Shown: in pieces, positions 18,776-26,677 of the stretch
Layout of the letters: every line of letters begins with the position of its first letter
Position numbering within the stretch: position 1 is the stretch's first letter
From: Streptomyces sp. HUAS CB01
GTDB lineage: Bacteria > Actinomycetota > Actinomycetes > Streptomycetales > Streptomycetaceae
Direction of reading: 5' to 3'
NCBI RefSeq assembly: GCF_030406905.1
Contig: NZ_CP129137.1
Span: 2,669,001-2,733,000, forward strand
DNA length: 64,000 bases
Translations under genes and position numbers: made by a program
Notes under the pieces: model-generated
Seen by the model: only the letters and a program-made list of their open reading frames with translations
The model's database searches: none
What the model was told of the DNA's origin: nothing

Positions 18776-19990
18776 TCATGCGGCGAGGGTGATGTCGGGG
18801 GTTCTGGATTCGTAGAAGGTGCCGTCGCGGAGCATGGCGAACAGGACGCTGATGCGTTGGCGGGCAAGTCGGAGGAGGGCCTGGGTGTGGGTTTTGCCGC
18901 GTGCTCGTTGCCGGTCGTAGTAAGCGCGGGAGGCCGGGTCGGCGTTCATGCAGGCGAACGCGGAGAGGAACATGGCGCGTTTGAGCTGCCGGTTTCCGCC
19001 CCGTGGTGCGTGCTCACCATGAATCGAGGTCCCCGACGACTTGGTCGTGGGGGCGAGGCCGGCGTAGGAGGCGAGGTGGGCGGCGCTGGCAAAGCCGGTG
19101 CCGTCGCCGACGGTGACCAGCAGGACGGCGGCGGTCCTGACCCCGACTCCGGGCATCGAGGTCAGGACCTGGTGAAGAGGGTGGGCCTCCAGCAGGGTGT
19201 CGATCTGGGCTTCCAGGGCCCGGCGCTGGTCGTGGACCGCGGCGAGCGAGCGGGCCAGCGAGGGGATGACCACGTTGAGGGTGTCTGTGCCGGGGACCAC
19301 GACGGTCTGCTCGTCGAGGGCGTCGAAGACGTCGTCGATCAGGCGGGCGGCCATGCGCGGGGCCTTGGGCCGGATCACCTCGACGAGTCTGCGGCGGCCG
19401 GCCTTCCGCAGTGCGGCCGGGGATCCGTAGCGCTCGAGGAGCCAGGTGATGGCGGGGTGGTCCAGCCGCGGGCCCAGGACCCGCTCGAGGCTGGGGTGGA
19501 ACTGGGTGAGCAGGCCGCGTATCCGATTGGAGGTGCGGGTGGCTTCCGCGGCGAGGTCCTGGTCGAAGCCCGTCAGGACGGTCAGCTCGGCGGTGATCTC
19601 GTCGGTCAGCTCCAGCGACCGCAGAGTGTGAGGCATCGTCCGGGCCGCGTCCGCGATCACCGCCGCATCCTTCGCGTCGGTCTTCGCCTCTCCGGGATAG
19701 AGATCGGCGATCCGCCGCATCGCCAGTCCCGGCAGGTAGGCGACCTCGCAGCCCGCGTCTCGGGCGACGGTCAGGGGCAGAGCGCCGATCGACGCGGGCT
19801 GGTCCACGATCACCAGGACGGTGCCGAACTTGGCCTTGAGCTTGTCGAAGACGGCCCGCAGCTTCGGCTCGCTGTTGGGCATCGGCTTGTCGAAGACCTT
19901 CTTCCCGGCCGGCGTGAGCCCGTGACCGTGGTGGGCCGTCTTGCCGACGTCCAACCCGAGGAAGACGCCTATGCCTTCGGTGTCTAACAT
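18776..19990 (-). CDS. IS110-family DEDD transposase
   Basis: 404 residues from ATG 19990, after GGAAGGGTGCG; upstream in-frame ATGs (to 20140) fall in the non-coding end and give an atypical sequence. The N-terminal RuvC-like DEDD domain has GVFLGLDVGK, VIVDQPASIG and TDAKDAAVIADAAR. The second acidic position is Asp rather than Glu, as in some actinobacterial members. The C-terminal transposase_20 domain has LTSMPGVGVRTAAVLL and the SSGTSIHGEHAPRGGN region that carries the recombinase serine. The protein appears full-length, so the element may be active. Confidence 0.95.
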   Translation of the reverse strand: MLDTEGIGVFLGLDVGKTAHHGHGLTPAGKKVFDKPMPNSEPKLRAVFDKLKAKFGTVLVIVDQPASIGALPLTVARDAGCEVAYLPGLAMRRIADLYPGEAKTDAKDAAVIADAARTMPHTLRSLELTDEITAELTVLTGFDQDLAAEATRTSNRIRGLLTQFHPSLERVLGPRLDHPAITWLLERYGSPAALRKAGRRRLVEVIRPKAPRMAARLIDDVFDALDEQTVVVPGTDTLNVVIPSLARSLAAVHDQRRALEAQIDTLLEAHPLHQVLTSMPGVGVRTAAVLLVTVGDGTGFASAAHLASYAGLAPTTKSSGTSIHGEHAPRGGNRQLKRAMFLSAFACMNADPASRAYYDRQRARGKTHTQALLRLARQRISVLFAMLRDGTFYESRTPDITLAA

Positions 19991-20044
19991 CGCACCCTTC
20001 CGCAGGTGTTGATCGTGCTGGCCTCGGCGGTGGCACCGTGCTCG

Positions 20045-20245
20045 CGCATCCACGTTATGCAGACCTGCCGCCCGCGAACTGCCCGGCATTGCACCAGGCC
20101 GGGCGGTGGCCGGGTCTCTCATCAGCGTCTCCGACGGCACCTCCCGGGCCCGGCGACACCACCCCCCAGGTCATGCCTTCGACAGAGGGGACACAGTCAT
20201 ACCGGGCCCGGAGGCCAGCAGCCCCATTGCAGGACCGCGAAAAAC
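20045..20245 (-). ncRNA. Candidate bridge RNA of the IS110 element
   Basis: The non-coding stretch upstream of the transposase is highly structured. CCTCCCGGGCCCGG (20140-20153) pairs with CCGGGCCCGGAGG (20202-20214), with one bulge, enclosing a 48-nt loop. A second set of stems (GCCCGGC/GCCGGGC) lies closer to the gene. CATAAC in the transcript sense (20054-20059) is the reverse complement of the element's left-end GTTATG (20245-20250), as expected for a right-donor guide. IS110-group elements are known to encode such an RNA here. Ends are approximate and expression is not shown. Confidence 0.45.
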
Positions 20246-20270
20246 ATAACGGGGGGGAACGGCCGGGACA

Positions 20271-20293
20271 GGGGCCGGCATCGCATCGGCCCC
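20271..20293 (-). terminator. Hairpin terminator of the secreted protein gene
   Basis: GGGGCCG (20271-20277) pairs with CGGCCCC (20287-20293) around a 9-nt loop, 21 bases past the stop of the minus-strand gene at 20315. Confidence 0.55.
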
Positions 20294-20314
20294 GCTGCTC
20301 CCCGAGCGGACCCG

Positions 20315-20989
20315 TCAGCGCTGCTTGACGAACGCCCGGCCCGCCTTCGTACCCGCCGAGCAGGACTTCTTCTCCGCCGCGGTCATCGCGCGGCTCTTGA
20401 CGACCACCGCGTTGCTCTTGCCGTCCGTGCCGTTCGGGGCCGGGCCGGTGATGGTGTCGCCCCAGAACCAGTAGTAGTGGCCCCACTTGGGGTCGTCGTA
20501 GTGGGTCTGCCAGGTGCCTGAGACCTGCTGCATCACCTGGGCCCGGGAGATCCAGCCGACCTCTCCCGGCTGCACCGTCATGTTCAGCGAGCTGCTCTCC
20601 GTGTGGGTGCTGGTCCAGCTGTGGTCGTAGGTGGCCGTCACGCTGAGGTCCACTATGCCCGCGATGTTCCCGCCGGCCGTGACCGAGACGCCCACCGAGT
20701 CGGTGGAGCCCACCGAGTCGGTCCACGTCATCGACTGGGTGGCCGGGGACGTACTGCAGTTGTAGAGCGAGTCGGAGACCTGGCGGAAGTCTCCGAGGTA
20801 CGCCTCGCCGAGCTTCGGGTCGTTGAAGCTGCACTTGCCGAGGCCCGACGCGCAGTCGGCCGTGAGGAGTTCGCGGGTGGGTCCGTCGTCCGCGGCCGCC
20901 GTGGAGGTGGCCGCCACGAGGATTCCGCTGGTTGCCGCCGCAACGGCGAGTGCCCGGACGCCCCGGCTCAGGGCGTGACTCATCGTCAT
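20315..20989 (-). CDS. Secreted beta-rich protein, possibly aerolysin/ETX-MTX2-like
   Basis: 224 residues from ATG 20989, seven bases after AAAGG; ATG 20983 is the alternative. A signal peptide (RALAVAAATSGILVAATS, then AAA before DDGPTR) indicates export. Four cysteines could form two disulphides. The middle (about residues 85-145) has alternating polar Ser/Thr and hydrophobic residues (VGVSVTAGGNIAGIVDLSV, YDHSWTSTHTESSSLNM), the pattern seen in the pore-forming hairpin of aerolysin-type toxins. This is a resemblance, not a confirmed family match. It could also be an inhibitor or binding protein. Confidence 0.6.
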   Translation of the reverse strand: MTMSHALSRGVRALAVAAATSGILVAATSTAAADDGPTRELLTADCASGLGKCSFNDPKLGEAYLGDFRQVSDSLYNCSTSPATQSMTWTDSVGSTDSVGVSVTAGGNIAGIVDLSVTATYDHSWTSTHTESSSLNMTVQPGEVGWISRAQVMQQVSGTWQTHYDDPKWGHYYWFWGDTITGPAPNGTDGKSNAVVVKSRAMTAAEKKSCSAGTKAGRAFVKQR

Positions 20990-21539
20990 GCTGGTGCCTT
21001 TCACACTGTGTGGGGAGTCGGTGAACTGCGCTGCCACGCCCGGGTTTCGGGCGTCCTGACCAAGCCGCAATCACCGCCTGTGAACGCGAGATTGTCCCAA
21101 TAGCCACGCCAACCCCACCAAGAACAAGCAAAGTTGTAGTTGATTGCGAAACCGAACTTTCCGGTAACCGCACCAAAGGCCGACAACCGCGGACGGACCC
21201 CCGGGCCCCGAGCCGGCCCCGCGGCGACGTACGGCAGGAGCAACGGCGTCCCTCGGCCGGCAGCGGGCACCCGGCACGCACCGAGCGGACCGTCCGCGTG
21301 CCCCGCGCCTCACCCGCGCCCGTCGCCCCGCCGCCGCGGGGAGCCACCGCCCGCCTCCCGCGGTAGCCGCCGCCCCGGACGGGCCGTCACCCGCCCGGGC
21401 GCCCCGCCCCCGGGTGAGTGCAGCAGTCGGGGGAGATCGGGCCCCACGGCCGGGCGATCGGCTGACAAGGGCTCAAGCGGTCGCCCGGCCGGGTCGAAAA
21501 GACGGTGACATGATCATCGTCGATCGGATGGGAGTACCC
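20990..21539. other. 550-bp intergenic region with a low-G+C island
   Basis: The divergent region between the secreted protein gene and the subtilase gene. Bases about 21080-21180 are clearly poorer in G+C than the surroundings, as promoter regions often are. On the minus strand this island also reads as an aromatic-rich peptide (GKFGFAINYNFACSWWGW, from about 21170), but its codons do not show the G/C third-position bias, so it is not called a gene. The remainder, 21190-21500, is G+C-rich with no supported gene. Confidence 0.5.
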
Positions 21540-22769
21540 ATGCGACTGTTCGCGCGCCGCGCGGCCGCCGCTCTGCTGCTCGCCGTGTCCGCCGCCGCCC
21601 CGGGGGCGGCCGCGGAGGCCGATACGGGAGGGCCGACCCCCGCCCCGCTGTACCGGTCGGCCGAGCCCGTGAAGGGCAGCTACATCGTCTCTCTCCGCGA
21701 GGGCGCCGACCCGGCGGCGGTCGCCGGGGACGCGGGTGTGAAGCGCAGGTACACGTACAACCGGGCCATGCGCGGGTTCTCCGCGACGCTGAACGCGACC
21801 CAGCTGAAGGCCATGAGGCTCGCTCCCGGCGTCGCGGCCGTGGAGGAGGACGCGCGGGTGTCCGCGCACCGACTTTCCGAAGGGCCGGGCCTGCCGACCC
21901 CGCACCGGCTCCAGGACCCGGGCGGTGTCCCGGCCTTCGCCCGACAGGCCGCGAGCTGGGGGCTCGACCGCGCGGACCAGCGGGCCCTGCCGCTGGACGG
22001 GCTGTTCACGGCGGCCTCGACGGGCAAGGGCGTCACGGTCTACGTCGTCGACACCGGGATCGACTACGGCCACAGCGAGTTCGGCGGCCGCGCCGTGTTC
22101 GGGTTCGACGCCGTCGGGGACGGCCGTCGGGGCCAGGACTGCGAGGGTCACGGCACCCATGTCGCGGGAACGGCGGCGGGCGCGACCTACGGGGTGGCGC
22201 CCGAGGCCCGCCTGGTCAGCGTCCGGGTGCTCAACTGCGAGGGCGAGGGCGCCTGGTCCAGGATCATCGCGGGCCTCGACTGGGTGGCGAAGAACGCCCA
22301 GCAGCCGGCCGTGCTGAACGCCTCCCTCGGAGGCGCCACGTCCCCCTCCGCCAACGCCGCCGCCAAGGCCGTCTTCGACAGCGGTGTGCTGCCCGTCGTC
22401 GCGGCCGGCAACTCCGCGGAGGACGCGTGCGGCGTCTCACCCGCGAGCGCACCGAACGTCCTCACGATCGGCGCGACCGACACGGAGGACACGGAGACCG
22501 ACTACAGCAACTACGGCAGGTGCCTCAGGCTCTACGCGCCGGGCAGCGACATCAGGTCCGCGCGGATGGGCGGGGGCACCACGACGATGAACGGCACGTC
22601 GATGGCCGCACCCCATGCGGCCGGCGTCGCCGCCCTCTACAAGGCGGCCCACCCCGCGGCCGGCCCGCAGGAGGTCGCCGACTGGGTCGTCGGCCAGTCC
22701 ACGAAGAACGTCGTGAAGAGCATCACCCGGGGGTCGCCGAACCGGCTCCTGTTCACCGGCGGACTGTGA
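21540..22769 (+). CDS. Secreted proteinase K-like subtilase (S8)
   Basis: 409 residues from ATG 21540, with GGGAG six bases upstream; in-frame ATGs at 21510 and 21528 are less likely. After the signal peptide (RRAAAALLLAVSAAAPGAAA) comes an inhibitor_I9 propeptide (GSYIVSLREGAD, about residues 44-110). The catalytic triad is Asp171 (VDTGID), His204 (GHGTHVAGT) and Ser354 (NGTSMAAP). Asp-His spacing of 33 is standard for this subfamily. It is probably an extracellular protease. It converges with an alpha/beta hydrolase gene, with a hairpin between them. Confidence 0.95.
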   Translation: MRLFARRAAAALLLAVSAAAPGAAAEADTGGPTPAPLYRSAEPVKGSYIVSLREGADPAAVAGDAGVKRRYTYNRAMRGFSATLNATQLKAMRLAPGVAAVEEDARVSAHRLSEGPGLPTPHRLQDPGGVPAFARQAASWGLDRADQRALPLDGLFTAASTGKGVTVYVVDTGIDYGHSEFGGRAVFGFDAVGDGRRGQDCEGHGTHVAGTAAGATYGVAPEARLVSVRVLNCEGEGAWSRIIAGLDWVAKNAQQPAVLNASLGGATSPSANAAAKAVFDSGVLPVVAAGNSAEDACGVSPASAPNVLTIGATDTEDTETDYSNYGRCLRLYAPGSDIRSARMGGGTTTMNGTSMAAPHAAGVAALYKAAHPAAGPQEVADWVVGQSTKNVVKSITRGSPNRLLFTGGL

Positions 22770-22862
22770 CCCCGTCCGCACGGGCCACCGGCCTCGGGGC
22801 CGGCCGCCCCGGTGTCCTCGTCACGAGCGTCGTCGACACCGGCCGGGCTCGACCACGGCGAA

Positions 22863-22909
22863 GACCTCCGGTGCGGTGGAGCCGTCCGGGGCCGCACCGC
22901 ACGGAGGTC
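22863..22909. terminator. Bidirectional hairpin between convergent genes
   Basis: GACCTCCG plus TGCGGTG (22863-22878, one bulged G) pairs with CACCGCA plus CGGAGGTC (22895-22909). It lies in the 295-bp gap 22770-23064; nothing else is recognised in that gap. Confidence 0.65.
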
Positions 22910-23064
22910 CTCGTGTCCCACCGTGGCGCCCGGCCGACCGTCCTCGGGAGGCGACTGCTCGTCGAACGTGTCCCGGCCGGACCTGCCGTGGCCCATGGGG
23001 CGGCGGGGAGGGGGGCTCCCGCCCGACCGCGCACACGGGGGTCCGCCGGGGCGTGACCGGGCGC

Positions 23065-23796
23065 TCAGCCGGCGGCGGTGAGCTGCCGCGCGAAGCGGCG
23101 GACGGCGCCGCTGAAGGCCGCCGGGTCGTCGAAGTTCGCGAGGTGCCGGGCCCGCGGGATCAGTTCGACCCGCGCGTCCGGATGGGCGCGGGCGAAGTCC
23201 CGCTCGCCGGACCGGAAGACGGAGTCCTTCTCCCCGTTGAGGATCAGCACCGGGGCCGCCACATGACGCATCGCGCCCGCGTCGAAGCGGCCCAGGACCT
23301 CGCCCCAGGCGTCGGGCAGGGTGTGGAAGGCGTAACCGGAGCGGATGGTCGCCTCCACCACCGGGGGCGGATAGAGCCGCCGCAGCATCCGGTCGTTCCA
23401 GCGGGTGAGCCGGTCGGCCGGGATCCGCGGGACCAGCCGGGCGAGGAACCGGTACGGGGCCGCCCAGCCGCCGCGGGTCGAGGCGCTGGCGCCCGCGAGG
23501 ACCAGTCCCCGCAGCAGCTCCGGACGGCGGCGCGCGAATTCCAGCGCGGCGTATCCGCCGAGCGAGTGCCCGACGACCACGGCCGGACCGCGGTCCAGCG
23601 AGTGCACCGCGGCGGCGATGACCTCCGTCGCGGCACTCAGGCTCCAGGGCTCGCCGCCGCGCGCCCCGTGGCCCGGCAGGTCCACGGCCGCGACCGGGAA
23701 CTCCTCCCGGAGCTCGGCGAGCTGCGGGCTCCACTGCCCGGCACTGAAGCGTGTCCCGTGCACAAAGACGATGGACGGCGCGTCCTCTGTCGTCAT
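23065..23796 (-). CDS. Alpha/beta hydrolase
   Basis: 243 residues from ATG 23796. It shows the fold in order: VFVHGTRFSAGQW (oxyanion), DLPGHG, nucleophile elbow GHSLGG (Ser at about 92), acid in ILNGEKDSVF, and His in RARHLANFDD. Family members include esterases and haloperoxidase-like hydrolases; no substrate can be assigned. A very strong terminator lies just upstream of its start (23876-23915), so it is likely transcribed from its own promoter. Confidence 0.9.
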   Translation of the reverse strand: MTTEDAPSIVFVHGTRFSAGQWSPQLAELREEFPVAAVDLPGHGARGGEPWSLSAATEVIAAAVHSLDRGPAVVVGHSLGGYAALEFARRRPELLRGLVLAGASASTRGGWAAPYRFLARLVPRIPADRLTRWNDRMLRRLYPPPVVEATIRSGYAFHTLPDAWGEVLGRFDAGAMRHVAAPVLILNGEKDSVFRSGERDFARAHPDARVELIPRARHLANFDDPAAFSGAVRRFARQLTAAG

Positions 23797-23875
23797 CGGT
23801 CCCCCCGGATGGCGCAATCGACCGCCAGGCTCCCACACCGCAGGCGTCCCCGGCCACGACCCGCCGGTGAACGCA

Positions 23876-23915
23876 CGAGGGCGCCGCACGGTGTGCTCAC
23901 CGTGCGGCGCCCTCG
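23876..23915 (-). terminator. Very strong hairpin terminator
   Basis: An 18-bp perfect stem (23876-23893 with 23898-23915) around loop TGCT; the arm begins CGAGGGCGCC. It lies downstream of the small membrane protein gene that ends at 23988. Confidence 0.85.
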
Positions 23916-23987
23916 GAGCGGTCCAGGGCGCCGCGAACGGTCCGCTGCGCCCGCGGGCCCGGTGTCCCGGGCCTCGCGTCAGGAGGG

Positions 23988-24230
23988 TCAGGCCTGCTTC
24001 TTCTTCGGCCTGTCGGACTTGTCGAGGACCATCACCAGGCCCGCGATCAGTACGAACAGCGCGATCGGCGCCACGACGAACAGGCCGAGCGTCTCGGCCA
24101 CGCTCAGGCCGGTACCCGGGTCGTCGCCGTCGTCGCGCGTCAGCGCGAGCGCGGGGGACGACATGAGCAGCATCATCAGCGTCGTACCGGCCGCGACGGC
24201 ACCGGCGCGCAGGGCGTTCTTCTTGTCCAC
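23988..24230 (-). CDS. Small membrane protein of unknown function
   Basis: 80 residues from GTG 24230. A signal-like segment (ALRAGAVAAGTTLMMLLMSS) with an ALA site is followed by a short acidic stretch (RDDGDDPG), one membrane helix (LFVVAPIALFVLIAGLVMVL) and a basic tail ending KSDRPKKKQA. The topology is probably N-out with a cytoplasmic Lys-rich end. It lies 20 bases downstream of malQ on the same strand, so it is probably co-transcribed. The family function is not known to me. Confidence 0.75.
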   Translation of the reverse strand: MDKKNALRAGAVAAGTTLMMLLMSSPALALTRDDGDDPGTGLSVAETLGLFVVAPIALFVLIAGLVMVLDKSDRPKKKQA

Positions 24231-24250
24231 GGTGCAAACGTAGCGAACGG

Positions 24251-26416
24251 CTAGGACGGCCGCGCGCCCGGGGTGCCCGTACGGGGCGCGGACACCGGCC
24301 GGAACACCTCCATGAGCGCGTGCAGCCTCGGCGAGGCGGCCAGCTCGTCCAGCGTCGTCGGGCGGCCGGAGGCGTCGGCGACGGGCAGCCGCCAGTTCGG
24401 GTACTGGTCCCAGGTGCCGGGCAGGTTCTGCGGCCTGCGGTCCCCCACGGCGTCCGGCAGCCACACGCCGACCATCCGTGCCGGGGTCCGCAGCAGGAAC
24501 CGGTACACCGCGCGGATCTCCCCCTCCTCGTCGTGGCTGCCCTCGGGCAGCAGGCCGAGCCGGGTCAGACAGGCGCGCCATTCGGCCACCTCGGCGGAGT
24601 CCTCCGTGCGCTCCTGGTCCAGCGGCCGGGTGAGCAGACCCAGCCGGTGGCGCAGCGCGACGTGCTCGCCGGTGAGGCGGGCCGCGGTGGACGGCAGGTC
24701 GTGGGTGGTGGCCGTGGCCACACAGCCCTCGCGCCAGTCCTCCGGCGCCAGGGGCCTGCCGCTTCCGGCCCAGTCGCGTTCGAACCAGAGGACGGACGTG
24801 CCGAGCACGCCCCGGCGCGAGAGCGCCTCGCGCACCCCGGGCTCGACCGTGCCGAGGTCCTCCCCTATGACGACCGCCCCGGCCCGGTGGGCCTCCAGGA
24901 CCAGCACGGCGAGCATCGCCTCGGCGTCGTAGCGGACGTACGTGCCCTCGGTGGGCTCGGCTCCGACGGGGACCCACCAGAGCCGGAACAGGCCCATGAC
25001 GTGGTCGAGCCGCAGCGCGCCCGCGTGCCGGAGGAGTCCGCGCAGCAGGCCCCGGTAGGGGGCGTAGCCGGACGCCGCGAGGGCGTCGGGGCGCCACGGC
25101 GGCAGGCCCCAGTCCTGGCCGCGGGCGTTGAAGGCGTCGGGCGGGGCGCCCACCGACATGCCCGCGGCGAAGGTGTCCTGCTGGGCCCAGGCGTCCGCGC
25201 CGCCGGGGTGCACACCGACGGCGAGGTCGTGCACGATCCCGACGGCCATGCCGGCGTCCCGGGCGGCCGCGGCGGCCGCGGCCAGCTGCTCGTCGGTCAG
25301 CCAGGCGAGCCGGCAGTGGAAGTCGACGCGGTCCATGAGGTCCCCGCGGGCGCGGGCCGTCTCCGGGGAGCGCGGGTCGCGCAGGCCCGCGGGCCAGGCG
25401 TGCCAGTCGGAGCCGTGGACCTCGGCGAGGGCGCACCAGGTGGCGTGGTCGTCCAGCGCCCGGCCCCGCTCGGCGAGGAAGGCGCAGTACTCGGCCCGGC
25501 GGCCGGGGCCGAGGGGGACGCGGAGCACCAGCTCCAGGGCACGGAGTTTGAGCCGCCACACGGCGTCGCGGTCGATCAGCGCGCCCTTCTCCAGGACGGA
25601 GGCGCGCAGTTCGGCGGCCTTCTCGAGGAGCGCGTCCAGCCGGAACCGGTCCTGGCCGGTGACGTACGCGTACTCGGGGACGTCCTCGATCCTCAGGTGC
25701 ACCGGGTCGGGGAACCGGCGGGACGAGGGGCGGTAGGGGGACGGGTCGGTCGGCGCACCGGGTACGGCCGCGTGCAGGGGGTTGACCTGCACGAACCCGG
25801 ACCCGAGGGCTCGGCCCGCCCAGGACGCCAGCGCGGCGAGGTCCCCGAGGTCGCCCATGCCCCAGGAGCGGGCGGACAGCAGCGAGTAGAGCTGCACCAG
25901 AAAGCCGTGGACCCGCTCGGCGGGCTGGTCCACCGCCTCGGGGGCGACGACGAGCACGGCGCTGCCGGTGCGCCCGCCGGTCGTCCGCACCGTCAACCGG
26001 TGGACCCCGGTGGGCAGTTCCGGCCAGCCCGGGGCGCCGGAGGAGCCGCCGGCGGGCCGCTCCGCGGACGCCGCAGCTCCGGATTCCGGCGCGGCCGCGG
26101 GAGGGGCGTTTTCGCGCCATTCCAAGTGGCCGCCGTCCTCCAGGTCCACGCGGACACGGGCGCCGGGCGGGAGGGCGACGGGGGGCGGCCCGGTGACGGG
26201 GAGCCACGCCACCACGGTCGGCGGGAGCAGCCGCTCCTCGGCGGCGGACTCCGCTGCCGTGAGGGCGGCGCGGACCGCGTCCGGTGTGGCGGCGTCCACA
26301 CCGAGGGCGGCGAGCACCGCGACGACCGTGGAGTCGGGGACGGGGACGGTGACGCCTGCCGAGGGCGAGTACGTGGTGGCGACACCGTGCAGCGCGGCGA
26401 GCCGGGCCAGGCCCAT
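24251..26416 (-). CDS. malQ: 4-alpha-glucanotransferase (amylomaltase, GH77)
   Basis: 721 residues. It transfers maltosyl or longer units between alpha-1,4-glucans during maltodextrin and glycogen turnover. GH77 catalytic residues are Asp471 (RLDHVMGLFR, nucleophile), Glu519 (VIGEDLGTV, acid/base) and Asp573 (THDLP, stabiliser). The extra N-terminal domain of about 150 residues is usual in actinobacterial MalQ. The ATG follows the TGA of a small repeat-protein gene with no intervening base, suggesting translational coupling, and a small membrane protein gene follows 20 bases downstream. Confidence 0.95.
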   Translation of the reverse strand: MGLARLAALHGVATTYSPSAGVTVPVPDSTVVAVLAALGVDAATPDAVRAALTAAESAAEERLLPPTVVAWLPVTGPPPVALPPGARVRVDLEDGGHLEWRENAPPAAAPESGAAASAERPAGGSSGAPGWPELPTGVHRLTVRTTGGRTGSAVLVVAPEAVDQPAERVHGFLVQLYSLLSARSWGMGDLGDLAALASWAGRALGSGFVQVNPLHAAVPGAPTDPSPYRPSSRRFPDPVHLRIEDVPEYAYVTGQDRFRLDALLEKAAELRASVLEKGALIDRDAVWRLKLRALELVLRVPLGPGRRAEYCAFLAERGRALDDHATWCALAEVHGSDWHAWPAGLRDPRSPETARARGDLMDRVDFHCRLAWLTDEQLAAAAAAARDAGMAVGIVHDLAVGVHPGGADAWAQQDTFAAGMSVGAPPDAFNARGQDWGLPPWRPDALAASGYAPYRGLLRGLLRHAGALRLDHVMGLFRLWWVPVGAEPTEGTYVRYDAEAMLAVLVLEAHRAGAVVIGEDLGTVEPGVREALSRRGVLGTSVLWFERDWAGSGRPLAPEDWREGCVATATTHDLPSTAARLTGEHVALRHRLGLLTRPLDQERTEDSAEVAEWRACLTRLGLLPEGSHDEEGEIRAVYRFLLRTPARMVGVWLPDAVGDRRPQNLPGTWDQYPNWRLPVADASGRPTTLDELAASPRLHALMEVFRPVSAPRTGTPGARPS

Positions 26417-26677
26417 TCAGACTCCTGGGGACTCCGAGCCTCCGGCGTCGCCGGTGGCGGTGGGTTCGCTGGTGAGGGGGGCGGCGTCGACGAGGGGAGG
26501 CTCGCTGGTCAGCGGCGCGGCGGCGGCGAGCGGGGGCTCGCTGGTGAGCGGGCCGGCGTCGGCGAGCGGGGGCTCGCTGGTGAGGGGCGGTACGGAGGTC
26601 GACGGCGGCTCGCTGGTGAGCGGGCCGGGCACCTGTTTGGACAGGGCGGGGAGCAGAAGCTGTGCGGGTGCGGCCAC
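26417..26677 (-). CDS. Small protein of five 12-residue PLTSEPP repeats, abutting malQ
   Basis: 86 residues from GTG 26677, five bases after GAGGAGG. After a short hydrophobic start (AAPAQLLLPAL) come five 12-residue repeats of the type xPLTSEPPLxxA, then an acidic Gly/Ser-rich tail. It has no cysteine, no membrane helix and no recognised domain; it is likely disordered. Its TGA directly touches the malQ ATG, so it may act as a leader cistron for malQ or as a partner protein. The good ribosome site supports translation. Function unknown. Confidence 0.65.
   Translation of the reverse strand: MAAPAQLLLPALSKQVPGPLTSEPPSTSVPPLTSEPPLADAGPLTSEPPLAAAAPLTSEPPLVDAAPLTSEPTATGDAGGSESPGV
26447..26626 (-). 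repeat. Five 36-bp in-frame tandem repeats
   Basis: Each 36-bp unit encodes a 12-residue repeat with the core PLTSEP. Units differ mainly in the codons after the core (PPSTSV, PPLADA, PPLAAA, PPLVDA, PTATGD). A copy-number-variable region would keep the frame. Confidence 0.85.

Larger units (their letters stand above)
18720..20250 (-). mobile_element. IS110-family insertion sequence
   Basis: About 1.53 kb, bounded by G-runs (18711-18719 and 20251-20257) that blur the exact junctions. It carries one DEDD transposase on the minus strand, about 260 bp of non-coding sequence upstream of it and about 55 bp downstream. No terminal inverted repeats were seen, as expected for IS110. The long upstream non-coding end is typical of the IS110 group rather than the IS1111 group. 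The two flanks outside the element are the arms of a terminator hairpin. Confidence 0.82.
18697..20269 (+). terminator. 14-bp terminator hairpin split by an insertion sequence
   Basis: GTCCCGGCCGTTCC (18697-18710) and GGAACGGCCGGGAC (20256-20269) are exact reverse complements lying on the two outer sides of the transposase element. Joined, they would form a perfect 14-bp stem with a short G loop just after the hydrolase stop. The element therefore sits in the loop. The hairpin can hardly form across 1.5 kb, so termination may now be altered. Confidence 0.75.

Noticed and set aside
19991..20140. Earlier in-frame ATGs for the IS110 transposase
   Set aside because: The added residues fall in the structured non-coding end and do not resemble the family, whose N-terminus starts just before the LGLDVGK motif.
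18776..20250. The transposase element as an IS1111-group member
   Set aside because: The long non-coding stretch is upstream of the transposase and no subterminal inverted repeats were seen, which fits the IS110 group.
21001..21270. Aromatic-rich minus-strand frame as a gene
   Set aside because: Third-position base use is unlike real genes here and the start side is Pro/Arg shadow sequence; kept only as a finding.
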